64,000 nt of DNA from Pedobacter sp. MC2016-14 (GCF_020991475.1 NZ_JAJMPA010000001.1:682001-746000); one strand, 5' to 3'; shown: positions 25,562-33,001, numbered from the stretch's first letter. The notes: generated from the sequence alone by a model not told the origin. Translations and numbers: made by a program.

Positions 25562-25852
25562 CTATTGTTCATTTTTAATAAATCGTTCAGAAATCTCATT
25601 TTGAGAAATGATCTCTCCATTTCTTAAGATCATTAAGGTTGTTAATTCAGAAGGATGCTCGAATACATGAAAACCGGAACGGCAATTGTAAAATCTATAC
25701 CTGAAGGCCCGAAGGCCTTCATAAAGACCGTACTTTGTAGTCTTCTGGTATACATATTGAGAGCAACTTATCTTAAAAATGCATGATCTTCTTTTCGCTC
25801 TGGGAATCATGGCCCAATACGCCTTAATTAGCAACAGTAAAAGAATTTTCAC
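25562..25852 (-). CDS. YidD-like membrane protein insertion efficiency factor
   Basis: A protein of about 96 aa if it starts at the GTG at 25852, which gives VKILLLLLIKAYWAMIP, the typical YidD N-terminal amphipathic segment. The motif CIFKISCSQYVYQKTTKYGL, then EGLRAFRYRFYNCRSGFHVF, matches the YidD CxFxPTCSxY...RxxRC pattern with IS in place of PT. The longer ORF to 25957 would overlap the upstream gene by 98 bp and was rejected. It lies in a regulated accessory operon rather than in the usual rnpA-yidD-yidC locus, so it is probably a specialised copy. Confidence 0.7.
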   Translation of the reverse strand: MKILLLLLIKAYWAMIPRAKRRSCIFKISCSQYVYQKTTKYGLYEGLRAFRYRFYNCRSGFHVFEHPSELTTLMILRNGEIISQNEISERFIKNEQ

Positions 25853-25859
25853 GACAGGT

Positions 25860-26090
25860 CTATTTACTAAAAACAACCATTTGATAAGAAGCGATATAGC
25901 CCGGTTTTGCCCCCAGCCCGAAGCATCCGGGATCTGGCTGTACATAAGTAGAAACACCTTCTAATCTTATATATTTCCAACCTTGACTACTGTAATGTTC
26001 TATTAGTTTGCCCAATTGCTCGGCTACGACTGCTGTGGTTTCCTTTTTCTGATCCAAAGTTGCAGTGAATGGTACTACTTTATATTCCAT
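25860..26090 (-). CDS. Small DUF4177-like protein
   Basis: A 76-aa soluble protein: MEYKVVPFTATLDQ, VVAEQLGKLIEHYSSQGWKY and GYIASYQMVVFSK. The first strand, the amphipathic helix ending in QGW-x-Y/F, and the closing strand are the DUF4177 pattern. Function unknown. It is the second gene of the six-gene operon, 12 bp after the Cys-rich gene and 7 bp before the YidD-like GTG start. Confidence 0.7.
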   Translation of the reverse strand: MEYKVVPFTATLDQKKETTAVVAEQLGKLIEHYSSQGWKYIRLEGVSTYVQPDPGCFGLGAKPGYIASYQMVVFSK

Positions 26091-26102
26091 ATCTCACATT
26101 AA

Positions 26103-26315
26103 TCAACTAGTATGGCAATTCCGAGAACAATAATAGCAACCGTTGGAATTATTGTAATGTTTTTTTGATTCTAACACTGCACTAACACAGGAATAGAATT
26201 CTCCTAAATATAATCTATTCGCGACTATTGGGAGATAAGAACAGGTTTCATCATGAACCTCATGATCACCATTGGACTGGGATTTCTTGTTTACGTAATA
26301 CTTTTTCATAATCAA
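26103..26315 (-). CDS. Small Cys/His-rich protein, possible metal binder
   Basis: A 70-aa protein with no signal peptide. Six cysteines and several histidines are ordered as DHEVHDETCSYLP, YLGEFYSCVSAV and NGCYYCSRNCHTS. The pattern suggests a zinc- or other metal-binding fold, or a redox function. MIM at the start leaves two possible ATGs (26315 or 26309). It is the first gene of the six-gene operon and follows the dyad-containing promoter. The C-terminal domain of the membrane protein at 29326 has a similar H-x4-C...C layout. Confidence 0.65.
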   Translation of the reverse strand: MIMKKYYVNKKSQSNGDHEVHDETCSYLPIVANRLYLGEFYSCVSAVLESKKHYNNSNGCYYCSRNCHTS

Positions 26316-26338
26316 ATTTTTAGTTCCTTATTATGAAT

Positions 26339-26384
26339 CAAAAGTAGCCTCACAAACAGCGCTTTCCTTACGGGAAACCGTAAA
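26339..26384 (-). promoter_or_regulatory. Dyad-controlled promoter of the six-gene operon
   Basis: A perfect dyad, TTACGG-N4-CCGTAA (26369-26384), lies 21 bp upstream of TACTTTTTG, a -7-like element with one extra base compared with TAnnTTTG. The dyad overlaps the place of a -33 element, so it could bind an activator. The same dyad at nearly the same spacing occurs before 29326 and before 30279. The adjacent response regulator, which ends at 26398, is the obvious candidate to bind it; this is inference. Confidence 0.6.
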
Positions 26385-26397
26385 GTCAAAATTTATT

Positions 26398-27066
26398 TTA
26401 AATAATTCTGTAGTCCTTACAATATGCAATAAGCTGTTCATTCGTGGAAAATCCTAGAACATCCTTAATGAGATTAAGTCGTTTTTCTACACTACTTAAA
26501 CCACCCGGCTTAATGCTATTTTTCTTAAGATATTCTGGAATATCCTTTTGTTTCATACCTCCCGCCAACAATGCAATAACGGTCGTATCGTAAGTATCGA
26601 AGTTATAGGAATTGCGTTCATGTAGATTCCGTCTTGCCGGGACCGAGAAATATCTTTTTCCATTTGAAATTGCCTCTAATGCAACCTTTAGCTCCTTAGC
26701 ATCTTGACGGGCTTTACGCACATATGCATTAATACCAAGGTTTTTAATTAAAGGATCAATAACATCAGCTCTACCTTCAGCAGAAAACACCAGAATCTTA
26801 AGTCCGGGCTGCTGATCTTTGGCAGCTTTGATAAGCGCTGTGCCATCAGTGATTTTTTGAATATTGTGGTCTTCCTCAAACGAAAGATCGGTGATCAGCA
26901 AGTCGTATGGCTGAGCAGTTTTCAGTCCCTTTTGAATCCAAGCTAATGCATCATCGCAATAAAACACATATTTTGGATCCTTAACTCCGAGTTCCTTAAG
27001 TACCGTCTGTACCGAAAGGCTTGTATTTTCGTGATCTTCTGCAATTAGTACACGTTCGAACATCAT
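26398..27066 (-). CDS. Two-component response regulator, LuxR-type HTH
   Basis: A 222-aa DNA-binding response regulator. The REC domain (about 1-125) has acidic pocket AEDHE near residue 9, phospho-acceptor Asp in LLITDLSFEED and a Lys in AYVRKAR. The C-terminal HTH (about 155-222) reads TTVIALLAGGMKQKDIPEYL, then SSVEKRLNLIKDVLGFSTNEQ, a GerE/LuxR-like form. It starts 6 bp after the kinase gene, and its 3' end is 14 bp from the dyad of the six-gene operon. Confidence 0.92.
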   Translation of the reverse strand: MMFERVLIAEDHENTSLSVQTVLKELGVKDPKYVFYCDDALAWIQKGLKTAQPYDLLITDLSFEEDHNIQKITDGTALIKAAKDQQPGLKILVFSAEGRADVIDPLIKNLGINAYVRKARQDAKELKVALEAISNGKRYFSVPARRNLHERNSYNFDTYDTTVIALLAGGMKQKDIPEYLKKNSIKPGGLSSVEKRLNLIKDVLGFSTNEQLIAYCKDYRII

Positions 27067-27072
27067 ATTTAT

Positions 27073-28758
27073 TTAGATTATTGGAAAGGAAATGAATATG
27101 CTCAAACCCTTGTCTTTATTTGCACCAAAAGTAATTTCTCCGCCGATGCTTTGAATACGGTTTCCCGTATTGTTCAGTCCATTTTTGAAATTAGGTGCTC
27201 CTTTTATACCAATACCATCATCATTATAATAAATATTAACATGATTTCCAATTTGTTCAAACTTCACCACTACAGTACTTGCCGCACTATGCTTTCCCAT
27301 ATTTACCATCAGCTCCTGAAGGATGTGCTCAATTTCATGTTTTGCTTTTACATTCACCTCTGCCCACAATTCTTCCCCATTACCAACTATTAAGACCCTC
27401 CTCTCTGCTGAACTGAATGATGTCATAAGACCAGTAATTTTCTCCTTGAAGTTGGAATTTACGTCTGGACTCTCTTCGTAAGTCAGGTTCCTCGATTTTT
27501 CATAGAGTATTTCCATCTTATCCAAAATTCGATCCTTGTTTAGTCCTTCCCTATTCTCAATTTCGGACATTACCGTATATAGTCCATTTGCGACTACGTC
27601 GTGAACCTTTTTATGAAGCTTAAGTTTATTCTCGCGAATGGTAGCTTCCGCTTCAAGCGTAAGCTTTTGTCTTCTTTTCTTATACCATAGAACAGCAATG
27701 ATAGCCGCAGCGACAATGAATAGGAACGATCCATAAAGAAAAGCCTTATGCTTGATAATCTGATATTTCTTTTCTGCATTTTCCTTCTGCAGGTTGAGAT
27801 TGTCTACTTTATTTTTTTCTGTTTCATACCGGATCACCGCAAACTGGTTTTTGGCAGCGTTTCGGTCGGTATCTAAACTATCCTCCAGTTTTCTATACCG
27901 TTTAAAATATTGTCTTGACTTGTCCTGTGGAGTCAATTTAATGAGTCTCTCTAAAGCATACAGCTGGTCGTCTGCGATGCCAGTCTGCTGGGCAACTTGA
28001 TACATTTTATATGCATACAAAACTGCCGAATCTGGCCTATTCTCCATATAAAAATCGGCAAGATGCGCTAAACTGGCATTTTGCCCCAAAAGGTCATTTC
28101 CTTTTAACCTGATTTGATAGGCTCTGAGAAAGCCTGGTACCGGGTTATAGGATGAGTTCTGAAGCCATTTCGTTTTAGAAGTATTGGAAAGTATCCTTGA
28201 AAATGTAACCAGATCTTTCTCTATACTTTTGGTAGAGAGTAGCTTATTAAAGTATTTAAGGGCATGCCCATATTTATGTTGATCTATCAGATTAACTGCA
28301 ACATTATTCAGATAGATGTTTTTAGAGCTTTCTTTATTAGTGAGATCAAGAGACTTGAGATAAAATTGGTGGGCCTCTTTGTAGTTTTTCAACCGATTAG
28401 CCATTTTCCCCAAATTATTATAATTCATGGAGAGAATTTCTTTTTCACTTTCAATATGAGGATTAAGATATTTGATAGCTGAAAGCGAGATTTCCTGGCT
28501 TCCAAAGAAATCGCCGCGATCACCGCTAATAATTGCCATATTGATTAGTGACTTCGCAACTTTAACGCTATCTCTGTCTTTTAAAGATTTCTCTTTGGCT
28601 TTATTAAAGTAAATGAAACTACTGTCCGGAAGGTTGCGATCCCAAAAGTACCAAGCCCGATCATAGTACAAGTTTTCAGCAGGCAACTTGGATGCTACCT
28701 TATCCTGACGACAAGAAAGCATTAAAATTAAAAGAAGAAGCGTAGTGTATCTTTTCAA
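27073..28758 (-). CDS. TPR sensor histidine kinase (lipoprotein-type N-terminus)
   Basis: A 561-aa kinase that probably reads an envelope signal. The N-terminus, MKRYTTLLLLILMLSC, has a possible lipobox. Residues about 30-290 are TPR-like helical repeats (NNLGKMANRLKNYKEAHQFY). A membrane helix lies at about 334-353, then the dimerisation segment KLHKKVHDVVANGLYTVMSE with the likely phospho-His. The HATPase domain has ELMVNMGKHSA, DDGIGIKG and GLNNTGNRIQSIGG. TPR kinases of this build are common in Bacteroidota. It is paired with the response regulator and lies downstream of a small peptide gene. Confidence 0.9.
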   Translation of the reverse strand: MKRYTTLLLLILMLSCRQDKVASKLPAENLYYDRAWYFWDRNLPDSSFIYFNKAKEKSLKDRDSVKVAKSLINMAIISGDRGDFFGSQEISLSAIKYLNPHIESEKEILSMNYNNLGKMANRLKNYKEAHQFYLKSLDLTNKESSKNIYLNNVAVNLIDQHKYGHALKYFNKLLSTKSIEKDLVTFSRILSNTSKTKWLQNSSYNPVPGFLRAYQIRLKGNDLLGQNASLAHLADFYMENRPDSAVLYAYKMYQVAQQTGIADDQLYALERLIKLTPQDKSRQYFKRYRKLEDSLDTDRNAAKNQFAVIRYETEKNKVDNLNLQKENAEKKYQIIKHKAFLYGSFLFIVAAAIIAVLWYKKRRQKLTLEAEATIRENKLKLHKKVHDVVANGLYTVMSEIENREGLNKDRILDKMEILYEKSRNLTYEESPDVNSNFKEKITGLMTSFSSAERRVLIVGNGEELWAEVNVKAKHEIEHILQELMVNMGKHSAASTVVVKFEQIGNHVNIYYNDDGIGIKGAPNFKNGLNNTGNRIQSIGGEITFGANKDKGLSIFISFPII

Positions 28759-28785
28759 GATTCTTATTATTCCTCTAAATTAAAA

Positions 28786-28812
28786 AAAATACGGGCAAAA
28801 TGCCCGTATTTT
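28786..28812 (-). terminator. Terminator of the 47-aa peptide gene
   Basis: A 12-bp stem, AAAATACGGGCA with TGCCCGTATTTT, 3-nt loop, and a T-run on the minus strand. It separates the peptide gene from the kinase gene, so the peptide has its own short transcript. Confidence 0.85.
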
Positions 28813-28817
28813 AGTTA

Positions 28818-28961
28818 TTATCTAGGTGCGTTATTACCCGTTTCACCACCTGGTCCTGGGCGGCTAGCAGTAACCGCACCTTTACAGTCGTTTTTCGAAT
28901 TCGCATTAGAATGCGAAGGGGATACAAATCCCATTAGAAGATAAAAAATAAATCCGAACAT
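28818..28961 (-). CDS. 47-aa secreted-type peptide
   Basis: A short ORF with a hydrophobic signal-like N-terminus (MFGFIFYLLMGFVSPSHSNA) and a polar remainder, NSKNDCKGAVTASRPGPGGE followed by TGNNAPR. If cleaved after SNA, the product is a 27-aa peptide with one Cys, Gly/Pro-rich and ending in Arg. It stops 6 bp before a strong terminator and lies directly upstream of the TPR kinase gene. No family recognised. No Shine-Dalgarno site is visible, which is usual for this phylum. That it is translated is inferred from the signal sequence, terminator and spacing. Confidence 0.6.
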   Translation of the reverse strand: MFGFIFYLLMGFVSPSHSNANSKNDCKGAVTASRPGPGGETGNNAPR

Positions 28962-29262
28962 GGTTCAAAAATTTTAGAATGAAATACTTTGTAGGCCTCC
29001 ACGAATCCTATCATGGAGGTTGCTACGATTGCATTTCAGAAGCGCTTCTGAAATTTTTGGGAAGAATGAGATTCAATTGCGGGATGCAACAACTGCTTCC
29101 CAAACCGGTCATTACCTACCGCAATTTTCTCTCTTTTAAAACCGGTCTGTACATGAGCCACAATAGCTGATTGAGCCTCCAACCGATTTCGAAAGCAAAT
29201 GTATGGGGACCAAAAACATTGATCCTCATCTTGTTCCGATGATTCGGACAATTCCAATGGAA
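28962..29262. other. Spacer between the 47-aa peptide and the 29326 gene
   Basis: About 300 bp without a supported gene. It holds an inverted repeat CCTCCA/TGGAGG (28996-29019), which would lie in the peptide transcript leader, and the 22-bp palindrome at 29033-29054. A 63-codon plus-strand ORF (28979-29170) has no family features and is not called. Confidence 0.5.
29033..29054. repeat. 22-bp perfect palindrome
   Basis: ATTTCAGAAGC followed directly by its reverse complement, with no spacer. It is about 72 bp upstream of the 47-aa peptide start. No long T-run follows, so an operator is more likely than a terminator. Confidence 0.55.
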
Positions 29263-29306
29263 TTCCGGAAAACCGTAAAAGATTCCAAAAATTCCGGTTA
29301 CATTTA
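29263..29306 (+). promoter_or_regulatory. Dyad-controlled promoter of the 29326 gene
   Basis: TTCCGG-N4-CCGTAA (29263-29278), one base different from the perfect dyad at 26369, lies 20 bp upstream of TACATTTA (29299-29306), 7 of 8 to TAnnTTTG. The predicted start is about 17 bp before the ATG. Confidence 0.55.
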
Positions 29307-29325
29307 CCCTTGAATTATTTGCATT

Positions 29326-30045
29326 ATGCTCGAGGATTATAAAAAAGTGGTGACTACTTGCTACCACCTAAAGAAAGTTAAGGGACAACTTTCTTCAAAC
29401 TTGTCACATCCAACCCCTGCAAAATTGAGGGAAGAATGCCTTCTAGTTTTAAGCGCGAGGCCACTAGGAAAGGATGAAAAGATTATTAAGGATTTTTTCA
29501 ATTTGGGGGAGATATCTATTGACTACAGCCATAGCATTAGAAAATTTGATGCGGATAGATTAAGACCCCTTGTTAACTTTCTAAAAGATAAAATTGAAAA
29601 TCCGGAACCAAGAAACATTGAACTTCTAGCGTGGCTGATAGACTTCGAGCCTCGACCATATAAATTTGGAACAGATTATAATACCAGTCCTATATTTGAA
29701 GAAAGGGAAAAGATAGACGTATCTATTGAAGAAGACGATGTTAACACAGATCAGTCCAAAAATCCAGAGCAGTCAGTTAAGCTCCAAATCAAAAAATCGA
29801 ATAGCAAATCCATATTAAAAAAAGCTATACCCACCGCTACCTTACTTTTTTTAATTACGGGAGGGATTTGTTCATATATATATTGGCAATCCACAAAAGT
29901 ATATATATGTAATAGCCGTGTTGCTAAAAAATACCACCTCAATCACAACTGCCCCTCGTTAGATAATTGTAAAAGTGAAGTGATCTCAATTACTTTGGCC
30001 GATGCAAAAAAAGACGGCAGAAGCCTTTGTGGATTTGAAGATTAA
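29326..30045 (+). CDS. Single-pass membrane protein with Cys/His C-terminal domain
   Basis: A 239-aa protein of unknown family. Residues 1-135 are soluble and mostly helical (LEDYKKVVTTCYHLKKVKGQ, then FNLGEISIDYSHSIRKFDAD). An acidic then basic linker follows, with one membrane helix at about 171-189 (IPTATLLFLITGGICSYIYW). The C-terminal 48 residues have VYICNSRVAKKYHLNHNCPS, LDNCKSEV and GRSLCGFED, a YH-x4-C-x5-C...C pattern seen in small extracytoplasmic domains of this phylum. It is divergent from the peptide gene and has its own dyad promoter and terminator, so it belongs with the neighbouring system. Confidence 0.65.
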   Translation: MLEDYKKVVTTCYHLKKVKGQLSSNLSHPTPAKLREECLLVLSARPLGKDEKIIKDFFNLGEISIDYSHSIRKFDADRLRPLVNFLKDKIENPEPRNIELLAWLIDFEPRPYKFGTDYNTSPIFEEREKIDVSIEEDDVNTDQSKNPEQSVKLQIKKSNSKSILKKAIPTATLLFLITGGICSYIYWQSTKVYICNSRVAKKYHLNHNCPSLDNCKSEVISITLADAKKDGRSLCGFED

Positions 30046-30059
30046 TTAATTCAATTCTT

Positions 30060-30099
30060 AAAACAAAAAAGCACCCTTAATCGAGTGCTTTTTTGTTTT
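30060..30099. terminator. Bidirectional terminator after the 29326 gene
   Basis: A 15-bp stem, AAAACAAAAAAGCAC with GTGCTTTTTTGTTTT, 10-nt loop, with A/T runs on both sides. It serves the 29326 gene and the small ORF at 30148-30279. Confidence 0.88.
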
Positions 30100-30147
30100 A
30101 ACTTGTAAGAGTCATTAAGATTTAATTAGATTCACTTTTCTAACCGA

Positions 30148-30279
30148 TTAATCTTTAGGCTTATGTACATGAGGTTTTAAATCTGGATGTTTAGGCTTAA
30201 CTTCAGGTGTGACTCTCCGTCTTCTATCATCTTTACCATCGTCTTTTTTTGGCTTCGGGCCAGGTTTAATTGCTTCCAT
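30148..30279 (-). CDS. 43-aa Lys/Pro-rich peptide
   Basis: A 43-codon ORF: MEAIKPGPKPKKDDGKDDRR, then RRVTPEVKPKH and a HPDLKPHVHKPKD end. It is strongly basic with no hydrophobic segment. Support for a real gene comes from the upstream dyad promoter with a perfect -7 box, and from the bidirectional terminator 49 bp downstream. No family recognised. Confidence 0.55.
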   Translation of the reverse strand: MEAIKPGPKPKKDDGKDDRRRRVTPEVKPKHPDLKPHVHKPKD

Positions 30280-30314
30280 AATTGATATTTAAAAATTGAT
30301 TTGTTTCAATTCCA

Positions 30315-30359
30315 CAAATATAGCGTGATACAGATCTTTCAATTTATGGTTTCCCGTAA
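30315..30359 (-). promoter_or_regulatory. Dyad-controlled promoter of the 43-aa peptide
   Basis: On the minus strand TTACGG-GAAA-CCATAA (30344-30359) lies 21 bp upstream of TATATTTG (30315-30322), a perfect TAnnTTTG. The dyad differs by one base from that at 26369 and has the same 21-bp spacing to the TA of the -7 box. Confidence 0.6.
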
Positions 30360-30380
30360 CCAAAATTAGTTGTTGTTCGC

Positions 30381-32093
30381 TTACAACCCATCCCCATATT
30401 TGTAAAAAGCATTTACAGTTACAGGCAATCTCCCGGTAGGAATCAATTGGTTTTTGATGACCGATGAAGCGGCCCGCTGCATAAAGTCTTCTTTCTGATA
30501 GGCTACAATTAAGGCTTTACTATTTTCCAAACCAGGAAGCCCACTTAAATTATATGGATTAGCAAAGAGTGCGAATATGGCATTTTTTGCAGACTGGTCT
30601 TTAATGAACATTTTAAGATCAGCGCTCAGCACCATGCCATTTCCCGGACGCAAACGGCTGTCGTGGATACCGATAATGACCTGATCAAACATGCCCAATT
30701 CCCTGGCAACTTTTGCTACCGCATTGGCATTGGCAGTTTTATCCAGCGTAAAAAATACGGAGTTTTTGTAAGCGCTACCAAGATCACGCTGAAAAAGGGT
30801 AACGTTAGGTGTGCCAATACTAATAATAGCCGTTCTCTTTTCTGTAGACAAGGCTTTGATGGGGCCTGCGCTTCTTAACAGCGTCATTGAGGCGTCGGCC
30901 AGTTGCTGAACTAAATTCAAGCTTTCTACCCTATTTACATCAGCAACCACATTGCTTTCTGCCAGGGTATCTTTTACATGTAAACCGGCATAATACTTTG
31001 CTGCCAAAATTTTCTTTACACTCTCGTCTATGCGTTCCATACTGATCCTGCCAGACCTTACCGCCTTGCGTACCAATTTTACTGCACGGTCACTATTTTC
31101 AGAGAGTTCCAAAATATCATTACCAGCAATTACACCCATTACATCCGCTTCACCATCTTTAAAATATTTTACTACGCCCTTCATTTCCATCGCATCTGAA
31201 ACAATAAGCCCCTTAAAACCGAGCTCCTCTTTTAAGATCCCTGTAACTATGGGTTTAGATAAAGTAGAAGGAATGTGTGCAGTAGTATCCAATGCCGGAA
31301 TACTCATGTGTGCCACCATAACACCAGAAGCGCCCTTAGCAATGAGTTCTCTAAAAGGAAAGATTTCCAGGGTATCCAGGCGTGTCTTTGTGAAATTAAG
31401 CTGAGGAAGGTCGTAGTGCGAATCTACATCAGTATCTCCGTGGCCGGGAAAATGTTTGATGCTCACCAGCAATCCTCCATCCTGCATCCCATTGATATAA
31501 GCCGCAGCTTTTGTAGTAACGTTATATTTATTGTCGCCAAAAGACCGGTAATTGATCACCGGATTTTTAGGATTGTTGTTGATGTCTACATCCGGTGCAA
31601 GGTTCATATGCAAACCAATGCGTTTAAAATCCTTCGCAACCTCAAGACCCATTTTATATAAAAGCTGTTTGTCCTGAACTGCACCTAACGACATTTGGTA
31701 GGGGTAAGAAATGGTACTATCTAATCGCATGCCCAATCCCCACTCTCCATCAATGGCAATAAGCAGGGGAGTTCTCGACAATGACTGATATTTATTGGTC
31801 AGGATAGCCTGCCTTCCCGGACCACCCTGAAAGAAAACCAGTCCACCGATACGTTCTTTTTTAATCACATTCCCTACAGAATCTTCATAAGCTTTCCCCT
31901 TATCCGTATGTGCCCGCACAAAGAATAGCTGTGCGATTTTCGCCCTTTTACCCAATTTATGAAAAACAGAATCTACCCATTCATTTGGAGATGCGAGTGT
32001 TTCAAGATAGGTTTTTTGTTGTCCCAAGGCAGATTTGGAGGAAAATATGGCTGTTAAAATAAAAACAGGAAGAATGTATTGCTTAAAATTCAT
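30381..32093 (-). CDS. Glycoside hydrolase family 3, NagZ-like beta-N-acetylhexosaminidase
   Basis: A secreted or periplasmic 570-aa glycosidase with signal peptide MNFKQYILPVFILTAIFSSK. The GH3 N-terminal barrel has LLIAIDGEWGLGMRL, the NagZ-type loop KHFPGHGDTDVDSHYDLP with the His/Asp dyad, and the nucleophile region GLIVSDAMEMKGV. A GH3 C-terminal domain follows. The expected reaction is removal of beta-linked N-acetylglucosamine, in peptidoglycan recycling or glycan use. Larger Bacteroidota forms fuse a beta-lactamase domain; this one does not. It stands alone in its orientation beyond the 43-aa peptide promoter. Confidence 0.92.
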   Translation of the reverse strand: MNFKQYILPVFILTAIFSSKSALGQQKTYLETLASPNEWVDSVFHKLGKRAKIAQLFFVRAHTDKGKAYEDSVGNVIKKERIGGLVFFQGGPGRQAILTNKYQSLSRTPLLIAIDGEWGLGMRLDSTISYPYQMSLGAVQDKQLLYKMGLEVAKDFKRIGLHMNLAPDVDINNNPKNPVINYRSFGDNKYNVTTKAAAYINGMQDGGLLVSIKHFPGHGDTDVDSHYDLPQLNFTKTRLDTLEIFPFRELIAKGASGVMVAHMSIPALDTTAHIPSTLSKPIVTGILKEELGFKGLIVSDAMEMKGVVKYFKDGEADVMGVIAGNDILELSENSDRAVKLVRKAVRSGRISMERIDESVKKILAAKYYAGLHVKDTLAESNVVADVNRVESLNLVQQLADASMTLLRSAGPIKALSTEKRTAIISIGTPNVTLFQRDLGSAYKNSVFFTLDKTANANAVAKVARELGMFDQVIIGIHDSRLRPGNGMVLSADLKMFIKDQSAKNAIFALFANPYNLSGLPGLENSKALIVAYQKEDFMQRAASSVIKNQLIPTGRLPVTVNAFYKYGDGL

Positions 32094-32365
32094 TAGGATT
32101 TAGACGGGCTTTAAAACTCAAAGGTAAACAAAATCAGATGGTATTAAATACATACTCGAATCGCAACACATAGGTTTTGTATTAAATTCGATACACTTTT
32201 CAATTATCTGTCTATGCTCTTTTTTTCCTCAGCAACGCCAGCAAAAAACAAACATAAACACCTATAAAACAGCTATTCATAACAAATCAATACAATTTAA
32301 TTTAAAGCATTTATACAGACTGGCACATTTCTTACATATAGCCTATCAAATAAAACCGAAATAAA

Positions 32366-32980
32366 ATGAAAAAGATATTTATACTAGCAATCGGACTTTT
32401 TGTTGCAGGAGCTGCAAATGCACAAAGCCCAATCAGAGTAGGGATTAAAGGTGGAGTAAACCTACCAAACATCATCAAGGATGATGGAAACAATAATTTT
32501 AATACTAAAATCAATCCTGGTTTTAATGTGGGTGTTACCTTAGACATCACTTTAATCGAGGGATTATCATTTACACCAGAAGCATTGTATGCTACTAAAG
32601 GATATAAATCTGAAAGCACATTTGGCGAGTTTACCCAAACTACCAGTTTCATTGATATTCCTTTATTGGCCAGCATTAAATTGGGTGGAAGCGGATTAAA
32701 CCTTGTTGTGGGTCCACAAGTATCGTTTTTAACTTCTACTAAAAACAAATTTGAAAATGGATTTGGTTCTGCACAGCAAACTATTGTAGAAAACGATTCT
32801 GACAGGTTTAAGAAAAGTTTAGTTGGTGGTTTGATCGGTTTCAGATATGATATTAACAGCAACGTAGATTTCCACGGCCGTTATGCTTTGGATTTCCAAA
32901 AAAACAACGAAAACGGATCTAGTCAAACTCCTGAGTACAAAAACCAGGTATTCTCTCTAGGTTTCGGTTATAAGTTCTAG
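32366..32980 (+). CDS. Outer-membrane beta-barrel protein (PorT-like)
   Basis: A 204-aa protein with signal peptide MKKIFILAIGLFVAGAANAQ. Alternating strands begin with RVGIKGGVNLPNII, then GFNVGVTLDITLIEGLSFTPE and GYKSESTFGEFT, and end in FSLGFGYKF, the aromatic C-terminus of an outer-membrane barrel. This is the PorT/outer-membrane beta-barrel family, whose members vary in role. It is monocistronic with its own terminator. A long minus-strand ORF over this region is only its shadow. Confidence 0.88.
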   Translation: MKKIFILAIGLFVAGAANAQSPIRVGIKGGVNLPNIIKDDGNNNFNTKINPGFNVGVTLDITLIEGLSFTPEALYATKGYKSESTFGEFTQTTSFIDIPLLASIKLGGSGLNLVVGPQVSFLTSTKNKFENGFGSAQQTIVENDSDRFKKSLVGGLIGFRYDINSNVDFHGRYALDFQKNNENGSSQTPEYKNQVFSLGFGYKF

Positions 32981-33001
32981 TCATCATCCCTATGAATGAT
33001 T

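Noticed and set aside
25853..25957. N-terminal extension of the YidD-like protein
   Set aside because: It would overlap the DUF4177-like gene by 98 bp and does not match YidD N-termini.
28979..29170. 63-aa ORF in the spacer before the 29326 gene
   Set aside because: No family features, no promoter or terminator, and it overlaps the palindrome and hairpins.
32332..32862. 176-aa minus-strand ORF over the beta-barrel gene
   Set aside because: Antisense shadow of the gene at 32366-32980, which has a signal peptide and barrel pattern; the shadow has neither.
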